64,000 bases of DNA from Uranotaenia lowii (taxonomy: Eukaryota > Arthropoda > Insecta > Diptera > Culicidae): contig NC_073693.1 of NCBI RefSeq assembly GCF_029784155.1, positions 228,053,961 through 228,117,960 of the forward strand, given 5' to 3'. Positions 47,585 to 58,103 of this stretch are shown here, in pieces. The notes beneath the pieces were generated by a model. It was not told where the DNA came from. It did not search any database and saw only the letters and a list, made by a program, of their open reading frames with translations. How positions within the stretch are numbered: the stretch's first letter is position 1; each line of letters begins with the position of its first letter. Made by a program: the position numbers and the translations under genes.

Positions 47585-48440
47585 ATTAGGGTGTCCCAAA
47601 ATTGCATAACTTCTGGGAATCTGGGGGCTCACCCTCAAAATGGTAGATTAGGATGTGCAGAACAACTTTTGTATGGGGCCGACTGAAAAAAATTATGTTT
47701 AGAGGTTCCGCAAGCGCGATCTTTGAAAAAAGTCCACTTTCAAAACCAAATTTGTATCAAAATGTAAAACAAGCAAGCTATTTCCAAGAAAAAAAATTTT
47801 TTTGGTCCAAAAATTTTGAATTCAACTGACCAAAATGTGTACTCAGCGTAAAATATTTTTGTTACCAATGCCATCAAAAGATGCGGTTTTTTGTGCACTT
47901 AATTTTTGCTGAACAAAACATGTTGTTCGTATCATCGTAGCTATTCACGGTTTAATGCTTAATAAAAATCACAATTAAGGATATTTTTTATTTAATTTAT
48001 CAAATTGTCATAATAAATATCTACTTTAAAATCAAAATACTTGCAAAAAAAGACTTGGATGGCTTAAGTAAGTCATCAAAAAGCCATATGCCAAATTTGA
48101 GCGGAATCGGACAACAGGAAGGGGTTGCACTGAATCTCAAGTGTGAAAGGGATTCTGAGACATAGTGTTCTAAAACAGCATAAAAAACTGGTTTTTCATC
48201 ATACATTTTTGTCTTTACCAATCGATTGCTTGATTATGGAGATTTTATTAAAATTTCAACTAAGACTAACATTTCACCTGAAGATTGCAACTCAATTTAA
48301 CTTAAAACAAAAAAAGTCATGACTGTTCCAAGATTGTATTTATGTGGCAAATACAAAAGTTGTTCTGCACATCCTAATCTACCATTTTGAGGGTGAGCCC
48401 CCAGATTCCCAGAAGTTATGCAATTTTGGGACACCCTAAT
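47585..48440. mobile_element. TA-flanked MITE with perfect 90-bp terminal inverted repeats
   Basis: 47585-47674 (ATTAGGGTGTCCCAAAATTG onward to ACTTTTGTAT) is the exact reverse complement of 48351-48440. TA dinucleotides lie at the junctions (47587-47588 and 48437-48438), consistent with a mariner-type target duplication. The 676-bp interior has no transposase. Perfect arms suggest recent movement or gene conversion. Confidence 0.9.
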
Positions 48441-49009
48441 TTGCATTCACATGGCGGTCGAACCATCCATAATTAACTGTAACGAAAAACGTAGTGCCTC
48501 CTCTATTGGGTACTTCTTCTTCAATACAGTTAATTGGTGCGAGATAAAGAATTAAGTATGTGGTCAAGCTTCTATTTTAAATGCTCTTCGCTCTTTTCAC
48601 CACCTAAGAATTTTCTTCTGATCTTCTATCCGTCTTTTATTTCAACTCTTTAATCCTCACCGATAAAGTCGCAAATTAATTTCATAAAATTAATTATAGG
48701 TTAAAATCTTTTATATACATTCATACAATTCCTTGTCTCTGGTGTTTTTTCATTCACTGTTGTTATTCTGAAAATACAATTTTCCGTATTTCTCAAAACA
48801 CCTATAAAGAACCACTGGATTTATGAAAGGAAGATTATTTAAGGGTTTCATTTAGGACTACGTTTGAATTACGCTTTACGAATTGGTACTTTGAAAAACA
48901 ATAGCACCAATTTTTTATCGTTGAAACATTTAAAAAATATCAACCCATCAATTTGTAACCAATCAATCCTTCATAAATCTCACCAAAACTGTTTCAATGT
49001 AAGTTTATT
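48441..49009. other. AT-rich intergenic sequence, nothing recognised
   Basis: No ORF or repeat end is supported. Confidence 0.5.
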
Positions 49010-49660
49010 GTTGTGGTTTTTGTAGAGCCCAAACCGCAAAATTCGTTACAGCAAACGACGATAAGCACCGGGACACGTGACCAGAGAGGTTCAACACGAC
49101 TTGAAATGCAATCACGGATTCAGTCACATTTTCTGCACGGAAGGGTATTATTTTTTGCTGCCGCCCGGGGCGCTCGTACTCTGCGCAAATCATTTTTGCC
49201 ATCCTCAAGCCTCGCCCGACTTTGGCCGCCAAAACCAAATCGGTGATCCTTGGAAGAACCATTCACACCCACACTCACACAAAACTCACCAGAAGATGTC
49301 CGAAGCAACACGCGGACATCCTTCCGTGTGTTCCATCCTGATTTCCTTCCGGCTTTTTGGTTTGCTGCTCACGCGTGACGACAATCTTCCGTGCGTGATG
49401 AATTCATTTGCCATTATACCCAGTTGTCGTTGATGTCGTTGTTGGTGTGTCTGTGCTGTCTGAGCTGGCTGGTTGTTCAGCCGACGATGTTTGGTTCTTG
49501 TCTTTTCTCAATATGGGGGTGGGAAGCCGAAAGAAAAAGATGACGACGGAATTTGGGGTGTTGAGTGGCCTCTCCAGGGAGCTATAAAAACGATAAATTC
49601 TCCGCTTTGCAACGATATGCCGGCATGGCAGCAATAACTACACAGGAACTTGGGCTGGGC
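49010..49660. other. GC-richer island, candidate host non-coding DNA
   Basis: This block is distinctly GC-richer than its flanks, with CGCCCGGGG-like and GTTGATGTCGTTGTTGG stretches and a TATAAAAA near 49583. Frames of 60-118 codons are open on both strands and none looks like a known family. It could be an enhancer, untranslated exon or promoter region; no choice is possible from sequence alone. Confidence 0.4.
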
Positions 49661-49786
49661 ACCAGTTATACATAAGTTTTAATTTTTTTTTTTTTCCTTG
49701 ATAAGATACTGTATGTGAATTCAAAAGATAAATTATTCTATGAAAAAAAATGAACCAGGGGGAAGTGTTCCTAAATGCACATATTA

Positions 49787-50254
49787 GGTAATTTGCGCAT
49801 ACAAGCGATTGAATCCCAGCATGCGGTTTGCCTTCTAAAGTACCACAGAGTAATGACGTTTAAAAGTCATACGACTGTCCAATAAGACAACAAAATCCTT
49901 TATCTCCACCACACGATGCAACTGCTCACCCAGTATATTGTAATTATACAAGAACGGATGTTTCCTGCGCCCAAATGTGGTAATACAGCACTTCGAAACG
50001 CTCAAAACCAATAAATTATAGGCACACCAGCTCACTACTATGTCCGGGAAGCGTTGTAACACGTATCAATCAGCTAAACTGTTTATAAATAAATATATTT
50101 TTAGGTCGTCCGCATACTGAAGAACACCACACCCAATGAGTAGCATATTTAAGTCATTGCAGAACAGCGTAAGCAATAATGGACCCAGATTGCTGCCTTG
50201 TGGTACGCTGGAGTTTGGAATAAAATCAAAGGATTCAGCAGAACCAATTTTAAC
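49787..50254 (-). pseudogene. LINE reverse transcriptase relic running into the scaffold gap
   Basis: The minus strand from the gap edge reads SSVPQGSNLGPLL, FCNDL, then QYADDLKIYLF (YADD encoded at 50105-50116), a TGA at 50066-50068, YVLQRFPDIVVSWCAYNLL, LSVSKC, VEIKDFVVLLDSRMTFKRHY, a TAG at 49835-49837, KANRMLGFN and a stop. This is the palm-to-thumb part of a CR1/Jockey-type RT with two in-frame stops. The 5' part is hidden by the Ns, and the 3' part ends at about 49787. Confidence 0.82.
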
Positions 50255-50754
50255 NNNNNNNNNNNNNNNNNNNNNNNNNNNNNNNNNNNNNNNNNNNNNN
50301 NNNNNNNNNNNNNNNNNNNNNNNNNNNNNNNNNNNNNNNNNNNNNNNNNNNNNNNNNNNNNNNNNNNNNNNNNNNNNNNNNNNNNNNNNNNNNNNNNNNN
50401 NNNNNNNNNNNNNNNNNNNNNNNNNNNNNNNNNNNNNNNNNNNNNNNNNNNNNNNNNNNNNNNNNNNNNNNNNNNNNNNNNNNNNNNNNNNNNNNNNNNN
50501 NNNNNNNNNNNNNNNNNNNNNNNNNNNNNNNNNNNNNNNNNNNNNNNNNNNNNNNNNNNNNNNNNNNNNNNNNNNNNNNNNNNNNNNNNNNNNNNNNNNN
50601 NNNNNNNNNNNNNNNNNNNNNNNNNNNNNNNNNNNNNNNNNNNNNNNNNNNNNNNNNNNNNNNNNNNNNNNNNNNNNNNNNNNNNNNNNNNNNNNNNNNN
50701 NNNNNNNNNNNNNNNNNNNNNNNNNNNNNNNNNNNNNNNNNNNNNNNNNNNNNN
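50255..50754. other. Assembly gap of 500 N
   Basis: Exactly 500 N, so the real length is probably unknown. Frames drawn across it are meaningless. Confidence 0.99.
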
Positions 50755-51110
50755 TTCTGAATCGGCTGATGTGTTTCGAACAAATTAAAACAGTTTTCCA
50801 CGTGTTTTTCTTCTTGATTTTTATGGAATAATTCCGAAATTTGCCGGATTTGACCGGATTTTTGGGAAAATTTGCTGGATTTGCCCAGCCCGGAATACTT
50901 ACGGAAAAATGTGTAGTTAGTATCCAGTATAATTTTCTTGATTTTCAATATGCATGTTTTGGAGTTGCATTTCAATCTAAAATGTGATGAATTTTCCATA
51001 TTCGAAACTCAGTCATAATTACGGAATATGAAAAGAAATTATTTAAAATTTAAATCAATTTTAAGATTTGGATCCGAAATTTTTATCCTAAATTTATATG
51101 CAGAGTTTAT
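50755..51110. other. Sequence after the gap, CCGGATTT words
   Basis: It contains GCCGGATTTGACCGGATTTT and GCTGGATTTGCCCAGCCCGG, like the words at 47.2-47.6 kb. The rest is AT-rich. Confidence 0.4.
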
Positions 51111-51695
51111 AACGAGAGGCCCGATACGCTTCCGGTTCTAAGTAGGTGGCTTAAGCGCCACTTCCGTTTGGAAGACCACCTACCCTTTCTTATCTTGCCC
51201 AGCTGATGAGACTCGGTCGCGAGTTCCTTTTGATTCCCGATTTAGGGAAAGAAGCGGAAGGGACTCTAAAAAGGGATCCGTACTTCGACCCTTAAGGGCC
51301 GCCCCGAAGTCGAGACAAAACCCGGGAGAAATCCGTGGAAATGGGAGTTAGCTGTTCGTTACGAAAGCAAGCTAGGGGTGCTAAACATCGGACAAGACCA
51401 AACCCCTTACCTGGATCAGAAGAGACAGAAATCGATTGGATTCGCGGCCAATCTCCGCAGCAAAGAAACAAAAATAAATCCCGAACAACGAACAGCGTGT
51501 GACTCCTTTTCCAGTTATCCCAATCAGACTATCATATTTAGAACATTCGCATTTCGCTTACAATAATTATTTCGATTTATTGTATTTTCATGTGTGTCGT
51601 GTTGTGTTTACATTGTACTGTTTTAGGCCTAAACTATTTTTCCCTCTATTCGAATTTCTACCTAGCAGTGCATATTGGTGGAGACGCTTGGTTTT
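51110..51695 (+). mobile_element. Possible LTR (plus orientation) followed by a tRNA-Ala-like primer site
   Basis: A GC-rich block starts at about 51110 (GAGAGGCCCGATACGCTTCC) and grades into AT-rich sequence ending in TATTGGTGGAGACGCTTGG (about 51672-51690). TGGTGGAGACGC matches the complement of an insect tRNA-Ala 3' end for 12 nt. No second LTR copy, target duplication or gag-pol ORF was found, so this is only a candidate. Confidence 0.35.
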
Positions 51696-52429
51696 TCGCT
51701 AAATTACTTTGTGAATTTGCGTTGAAAAATCATTTGATTTTTGTTTGAGTTTTAGATTTTTCCACCTCGAGGGTGGTGAAAAGGCTACTTTCATCGGCTC
51801 GCCAGTCCGAAAATCTTGATTTTCCCGCCAGAAATTGTGAAAAACACTTCGCTTATCTGGCTCAAAATAGATGGTAAAGCTGCGAAAACATAGCAAGTTG
51901 TATAACAATCGCTAGAGAATACGGGTGGGCTGATTATGACTACTCACTCAGGCTGCTAGCTGTTGGCGGGACTTGTTAAGAGTCTGGTCCCGTTCTGTCG
52001 CTCCTTTGCGGCTACCTATTGTCCTCCCGGCTGATGTTCGCTGGTCGAGGCCTATACAGGTAGCTAAGACGGGGCAGTTGGAACCTTTTTTGTTCAAACG
52101 GTCACCGCATAGCAATTGCGCAGCTTATGTAGCGTAACTTGTTGGAAATGAAGGCAAAATCCGGTGATGATTTGGCTGGTCGGCCACTCGCGGTGTAGGC
52201 GGTTATTACGCCGCGCTTCAAAGTGGCCGGATGGAGGTTGGCCAAACTGGTGGAAGTTTATGTTGACCTCCGCTGTGGTTCGCGACGGGCTCGGTGTCCG
52301 TCCTCTAGGGTGGATGCTGCGGCGAGTGTGCGACGTACCTCGTGCCTGTGGCTGATGACCGGATAACACGTATGTCGGGGTTACATATTTGGCGGTTATG
52401 TTACAAATTTGCCCCACTTGGGTCTCCAC
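51696..52429. other. GC-rich non-coding block between two LTR-like sequences
   Basis: A minus-strand frame of 111 codons (52094-52429) starts beside the LTR-like end and could be a gag fragment, but it has no recognisable motif. The remainder is unidentified. Confidence 0.35.
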
Positions 52430-52930
52430 CTACCTACCAATTAAATGCACCACTTTATTGCACTGCACCACTCTACGCGTGCTATCTTCTAACCTAGCAC
52501 AGACTAAAGTGGAAAAGAGGGCTGATTAATGATCAGGACACCTGGTCACGGAATCACACACTGCACATTCAATTACCTATCCGAGTAGAAGTAAACTAAG
52601 CTACTAGATCTTAACCCTTCTGATCACCGAACATAAGTGAGCCCGGAGTCTCAATCGTCTCCTGATCGACCTGATCTAGCTTGACTTCGTAACCGGAACT
52701 ACCCGATACGAACAAGTCTAATCGCGAAGTCAAACAACTACATCCCAATTCGCGAATTCTTCGAGTAGTCCTCGTCTTCCCCTTCTGGACCCGAATCTAG
52801 AGGCCCAACTTTTGCCTTGCCAAAAATAGGTGCACAAAAGCCCCCGAAAGAGGTCATTCACCTGACGCCAAAATAAGAAAGCGGTCGGTGGCCTACAGAA
52901 GATAGCATCTAAAGTCACGTGCTTGCCGCC
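52430..52930 (-). mobile_element. Possible LTR (minus orientation)
   Basis: On the minus strand this block contains GTGCAGTGCAATAAAGTGG and a TTTAATTGGTAGGTGGAGACC junction, which resembles a poly(A) signal and LTR/primer-site boundary. It faces the LTR-like block at 51110-51695. The two do not look like copies of one another. Confidence 0.35.
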
Positions 52931-53729
52931 AGAATTGTGTCGGTCACTCAGATGTGTTATTTAATGATTGATGACTGGGGTGGTGCTTCAAATGATATTA
53001 AGTGTTTGTTTTGTTCTTGTCTTTAGTCGTTTTAATAAGGGCAAAATTTCTATTGACATGTTTGAATCGTTGGAAACAATAATATTGAATTTATATTCGG
53101 CTTATTATTAACAACGGGAGAAATGAATGAATCGTTTGATAAAGGTAGAGAAATAAATGATTAATATTGCTTCGACTTTATGTACCCGTTACAAGTTGAA
53201 ACAAAAAAAAAATTTCCTGAATCCAAAAATGAAACATGTGAAACAATTTCATCATTCACAATTTTCTATAAATTCTGAGGTTATCAGTTGAAACAAAATT
53301 TAAATTGAAAACCATTAATTCAGAATCAAATTAAAAAGGCTCCGATACAAATTCCGTATTTAAGTTTCAAATTCAAAAGATTTCTTATCTGGAATTAAGA
53401 TTCAAATTTTGAAGGCTAAATTCAGACTTGGAACTAAACTTCAAGGTTTGTATTCAAATTTAGCTCAAATTTAAGTTTAACAATAAATATTAAAATATGA
53501 ATTTTAAAATTCCATAAAGGAATTAAATTGAAGGAGATCGCGGTTTCATAATTTTGATTTTTGATTAAAAATTAAAATTTTTTATTCAAGCAAAGTCAGT
53601 TTAGAAACACAAATCTGGAGAAAACAGACTTATGTTGAAAGCAAATTCAATGTTTGAAGCTTTTCAAACTTCCTTTAATTATGCTAACAAAATTATTATG
53701 AGTATACGATTGCCTCATGGATCCAAATA
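52931..53729. other. AT-rich, low-complexity sequence
   Basis: Degenerate AAATTCAAATT-type words dominate, as at 8.7-10.3 kb. Nothing was recognised. Confidence 0.5.
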
Positions 53730-53737
53730 GGTGTTTA

Positions 53738-55171
53738 AATATTATAAATTGGAACACCAGATCTTTGCTAGCTAACCAAGATGAGTTTTTTTATTTTTGA
53801 AAACCCAAAACATACATATTGCTGCCATCATTGAAACTTTTTTTAAAGCCGGGCAATAACTTGAAAAGCAATGCTTTCTTTTAAATTTTACAATCGACTT
53901 GATCGACACGGTGGGGGTGTAGCTATTGTCATCAATAGTCGTCTCAAATTTAGACTTCTTCCTTCTTTCAATACAAAAGTCTTAGAAACAATTGGAGTTG
54001 AATTAGAAACTTCTATGGGGAAAAGTATAGAAAGTATAGCTCGATTTTTTTTATGATTGGTGACTTTAATGCTAAACACCGAACTTGGAATAATATTTTA
54101 TCGAATTCTAATGGGAATATTTTATTTAATGACTGCTCTGCAGATTATTATACTGTTGAATATCCTAATGGACATACTTGTTTTTTATCAATTAGAAATC
54201 CTTCAACAATTGATTTGGTTGTTACGGATTTAGGCGAGCATTGAGTCAATTAATTACCCATGCGAATCTTGATTCAGACCACCTTCCAGTAACTTTTTCT
54301 TTATCTCAAAGGCCCATTGAAAACCCTTTAAAATCAACATTTAACTTTCAAAAAGCTGACTGGGAGCGATATAGTAATTTTATTGAACGTAATTTAGATG
54401 TAAACGTTCCACGGAATTCAATAGAAGATATTGATTTGGCTGTAAAAAATTTGACAACTTCAATAGTCAATGCTAAAGCCGCTTCAATACCCAAAGTTAA
54501 ACATAAATTTAATCAACCTTTGATCGATGATGATCTTAAGTTTTTGATACGACTGAAAAATATTCGTCGACGTCAATATCAACGACCTAGGGATCCTTAT
54601 TTGAAATTTATTTATTGCGACCTTCAAAAAGAGATCAAACGTCGTTTAAATTTTATTCGTATAATTTTTTTTTGCAAATGCAGTAGAGGACATAAAACCC
54701 TATTCAGAACCATTTTTGAAGATAACCTAAATTCTGAAAAGCCCCAGAAGCCAATTCCTACTTTTAAAGATGGAGATCAACTCCTTTGACTAACGCAGAA
54801 AAAGCTCAAAAATTTGCCCAACAGTTTGAGTCTGCTCATGGTTTTAGTTTAAACGTTGTTAGTCCAATTGATGCTCAAATTTTCCTAGAATTTGATGATA
54901 TCCTTTCTAAACAAAATGTGTTTGAAAGTTCTTATCAGACAAATATTGATGAACTTAAATTGATTTTCAAAAAATTTAAAAATATGAAAGCTCCGGGGAA
55001 AGATGGGATTTTCTATATTCTAATTAAAATGTTGCCTGAAAGTACTTTTTGTTTTTTTAGTTAATATCTTCAATAAATGTTTTTACTGGGCTTATTAAAT
55101 GGAAAACTCCAATTTTGAAACCTTGAAAAAGTGCTTCAGAGCCTTCAAGTTATCGACCAATAAGTTTGCTT
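53738..55171 (+). pseudogene. Juan-like ORF2, endonuclease and RT N-terminal block
   Basis: The endonuclease is spread over several frames: IHIAAIIETFFKAG near 53812, RHGGGVAIVINSR near 53908, MIGDFNAKHRTW at 54053, and LDSDHLPVTF near 54265 with the SDH catalytic motif. A long frame at 54241-54789 covers the linker region. The next frame at 54786-55064 includes MKAPGKDGI near 54985. After another shift, WKTPILKP and SEPSSYRPISLL run up to 55171, where the MITE begins. At least four frameshifts and several stops are present. The deletions of single bases suggest long decay without selection. Confidence 0.8.
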
Positions 55172-56337
55172 AGGGCTGTCCCAACGGTAGATGCAAAACA
55201 CGGTTTTTGACCACGCTAAAACAATCCGTCCGGCACCGGTAGCGTAAATTGCTGTTTTAGCACAGTTATCGATTTCAAAATTCCCAACAGTTATACGCCT
55301 TTGTTCCAAATTCATGCAAATTTGGAACAGGATTTCAAAATATACGACAGACCGATTTAGTTCACGGTGAGAAAATTTTAGCCAACAATGATTTCTTTCA
55401 CACATGTTTGGGTAACATTGGGTGTGATAATAGTTTCTTTTTGAGATATTATTTGAATGTTTTTTTTTTCGCTTCAACCAGCCTATACGTTACATAAATT
55501 GAGAAAAGATGTTACTAAAAACCATATCAAGTATAAATAGTAGATGTCACATTATTCTCGATTTAATATAATTAAATAAAAAGCTTTTCGACGAATAAGT
55601 GAATCCAGTCAGCGTTCTAAAATTTGAAAAAAAAATAAACAAAAAGAAAATTTTAATACTTTTTCGATGAGGTTAAATAAATGTTTATTGTTTGTTCTAT
55701 AATTTTTGTTTTATTTGAGATATTGAGAGATTTTTAGTTTCGTATAGATTGCTTGGAGTTTTCGTCAATATCAGCATATTTTTCTGTATCCATACATAAA
55801 TTTACAAAGCGAAACAAGTTTTTGTCAAACAAAAATGTCGACAAATCAAAGGAAAATTTCTTTTGATTTTGAGATTAACATTATTCTCATTTCCTTTATC
55901 AATGTCAGCAAAAACTTGAAAAAAAATTGCTTTTTCATTTATTTTAACAAAACCTTATTCCATTTGATTCAAAGCAAATTGATTGAATTAATTGAAGAAT
56001 TGTTAAAATTGACCTTTTTCCTCGTTGTGTAGTCATATTTGCTTTTAAATTAATGAAATCCTGGTAGAATAGTTGAAATCATTGTTCTATCAAAAACGAT
56101 ATTCGTAGAATTAATTTTAAGACAATTAACCGTGGAACTCAAAACTTATGAATTTTTTCTAATAAAATGAGTTTTTTCTTCTCAATTATTGAGTGTCTGC
56201 AATGAAAGTGTTTCCGTTTCAAATTTGCTCCTACACCGGTGGGGAGTGGGTGTTTTAGCTGATTCTATAATTTAAAATTTTGCTAAAACTGGTATTCTTA
56301 AAACCAATATTTACGCCTGAACCGTTGCAGGTGCTCT
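55172..56337. mobile_element. MITE inserted in the Juan-like LINE
   Basis: Its limits are set by the broken LINE: homology stops after PISLL at 55171 and resumes with SKLFERVILN at about 56347. The ends are imperfect inverted repeats: AGGGCTGTCCCAACGGTAGA on the left, and AGAGCACCTGCAACGGTTCA as the reverse complement of the right, both followed by a GGTTTT-A region. Length is about 1,166 bp. No transposase; target duplication not clear. Confidence 0.7.
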
Positions 56338-56342
56338 TACAT

Positions 56343-57015
56343 CTTAAAGTAAACTATTTGAGAGAGTTATTTTGAATTGAATGATGATTCACATTAATCA
56401 GAATTCTATTTTCCCTGATGAACAAATTGGTTTTCTTCATGGACATTCTACTACACATCAAATTTTGAATGTAACTAATATGATTGACGCTAGCAAATCT
56501 GAAGGTTTTTCAACTGGTGTTGCTCTTCTTGATATTGAAAAAGCTTTTGACAGTGTTTGGCACAAAGGTTTAGTAGCTAAATTAGCTCGATTTGATTTTC
56601 CTGTATATCTCACCAAAATTATTAAAAATTATTTGACTAGCCAAACCTTACAAGTAAGCTATCAAAATTCATGCTCTGAAAAGACACCCATTAGAGCTGG
56701 TGTCCCTCAGGGTAGTATACTTGGGCCAATTTTATACAATATTTTTACTTCTGATCTTCCTGATGTACCAGAAGGAAAAGGTAGAAGATTATTTGATGAT
56801 GATTTGCTTTCAGCCAAAAGTCGAATTTTACGGGTGGTACGCAGCAGATTGCAACAAAATTTAATTTTTCCGGTTTCCACTTTGGCACAGCTCCGAAGAT
56901 TTTAATCGGATTGCGGGCATTGAATCGATCGAAGAGATGGTCAACAAAATCATTTCTAACTTCAGAGGCAAATCGATGCAGTAATCCATCGCAGACATTC
57001 GTTTTCTTTATAATT
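56343..57015 (+). pseudogene. Juan-like ORF2, RT palm and C-terminal block with internal deletion
   Basis: The frame starting at 56381 reads FPDEQIGFLHGHSTTHQ, VALLDIEKAFDSVWHKGL (motif A) and RAGVPQGSILGPILYNIF. In the active-site position it has LFDDDLLSAK, so the alanine of FADD is replaced, although the two aspartates may remain. After about 56862 the thumb region is missing. Sequence resumes in another frame with HSSEDFNRIAGIESIEEMVN and RGKSMQ, a stop, then SIADIRFLYN and the terminal stop, which is the end of Jockey-type ORF2. Confidence 0.78.
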
Positions 57016-57299
57016 AGTTTAATTTTAGGATAGTTTTTAGTTTTATTTTCAAATTTTTTTGGCCATTACAAGATGTTATCCTACATTGAATACTTGATTT
57101 CGCTCAGCAAATTTAAGTCTTATAAATCAATGTTTGTTATCTAGTTAACTATTGGACTCTGAACAGTTCATTATTGAACTGAACACCTAATTTAATGTTA
57201 TAATGTAATTCAAATGTAATGATGAAATGATTCAAATGAATACATATTTTAAAAAAAGGAAATCACCTATAAAAATGAAAAAAAAATAGTCAAAATTTA

Positions 57300-57660
57300 T
57301 TTAAATTATATCTATTATATAAAATTCTCTTGTAACGGTGTTTGTAGTACTACTCCTCCGAAATGACCCAACCGATTCAAATGAAATTATTTTTAGGATA
57401 TTCTGTAGGCATGCGAATCGGTTTATATCGAATAAAAACAACTAAAAGTCGCATCAATTGTCTGTAATCATTAAATTTGTAATAAATTTAATCAAATTAA
57501 AGTCATGGCCTTCAATTTTTTCGACATTTTCTTTCTTTTGGGCGCCGGGAGGTTTGTTTTTCGTCTCTATGGTCGAGGCGTCGCGAGCTAACGTCGCAAG
57601 AGGATAGTAACCATGGCATAGCATTCTGATTGTGATTGGAAATATTTGGCCGGGAATTTT
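57300..57660 (+). repeat. Dispersed repeat, Helentron/HINE-like start
   Basis: TATAAAATTCTCTTGTAACG followed by CTCCTCCGAAATGACCCAACCGATT-AAATGAAATT resembles a motif common at the ends of insect Helentron-type or associated elements. No Rep/helicase ORF and no clear boundary are present. Confidence 0.35.
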
Positions 57661-57906
57661 TAACCAAGCATAATTTCAATGCATGTGGTGGCCATATGAA
57701 GCCTAGATGTGTTTTTTTCTTCTTGATTTCTAGATCATTTGTACAGCACAGAGTAATGAATGACGCCTAGATGTGACCCAGATTGACATTTTGCCGATCG
57801 AATCAAAACCATTTAAACTATTTGAAAAAATTAAACTTTAATTCGTGTTATTTAAAGAAGGAATTATTGTCTGAAAAATATGAATTTAGTACTAATGCAT
57901 GTGAAA

Positions 57907-58103
57907 TACAGACCCCGTTCGTTTTTGGCAACATTCCATTTTGGCAACATCCGAATGGTTTTTAGAAGTGACATTACCTTTTAGTTTTCTCTATAACAGG
58001 ACCAATATAATTTAGACAAACACCAAATATACGTTTTTATGTTCAGAAATGGTGATAGAATACAACAACAAAAACATAAGTTTTTTTAGAAAGTTATAAA
58101 GTA
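57907..58103 (+). repeat. TACAGACCCCGTTCG dispersed repeat, copy 1
   Basis: Begins TACAGACCCCGTTCGTTTTT and is colinear with 62947-63167 through GACATTACCTTTTAGTTTTC, GACCAAT, AATTTAGACAAAC and TATAAAGTA. It lacks the 26-bp palindrome of copy 2. TA at the start suggests a mariner-type MITE. Confidence 0.7.

Larger units (their letters stand above)
53730..57260 (+). mobile_element. Juan-like LINE (Jockey clade), degraded, with a nested MITE
   Basis: ORF2 blocks occur in the expected order: endonuclease, RT N-terminal region, interruption by a 1.17-kb MITE, RT palm, an internal deletion, then the ORF2 C-terminus and a 3' UTR ending near 57260 (TGTAATGATGAAATGATTCA). The sequence style (HGHSTTHQ, TGVALLDIEKAFDSVWHKGL) is close to the mosquito Juan elements as I know them. 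Confidence 0.82.

Noticed and set aside
50136..50999. Frames of 196-249 codons on both strands
   Set aside because: They consist mainly of the 500-N gap.
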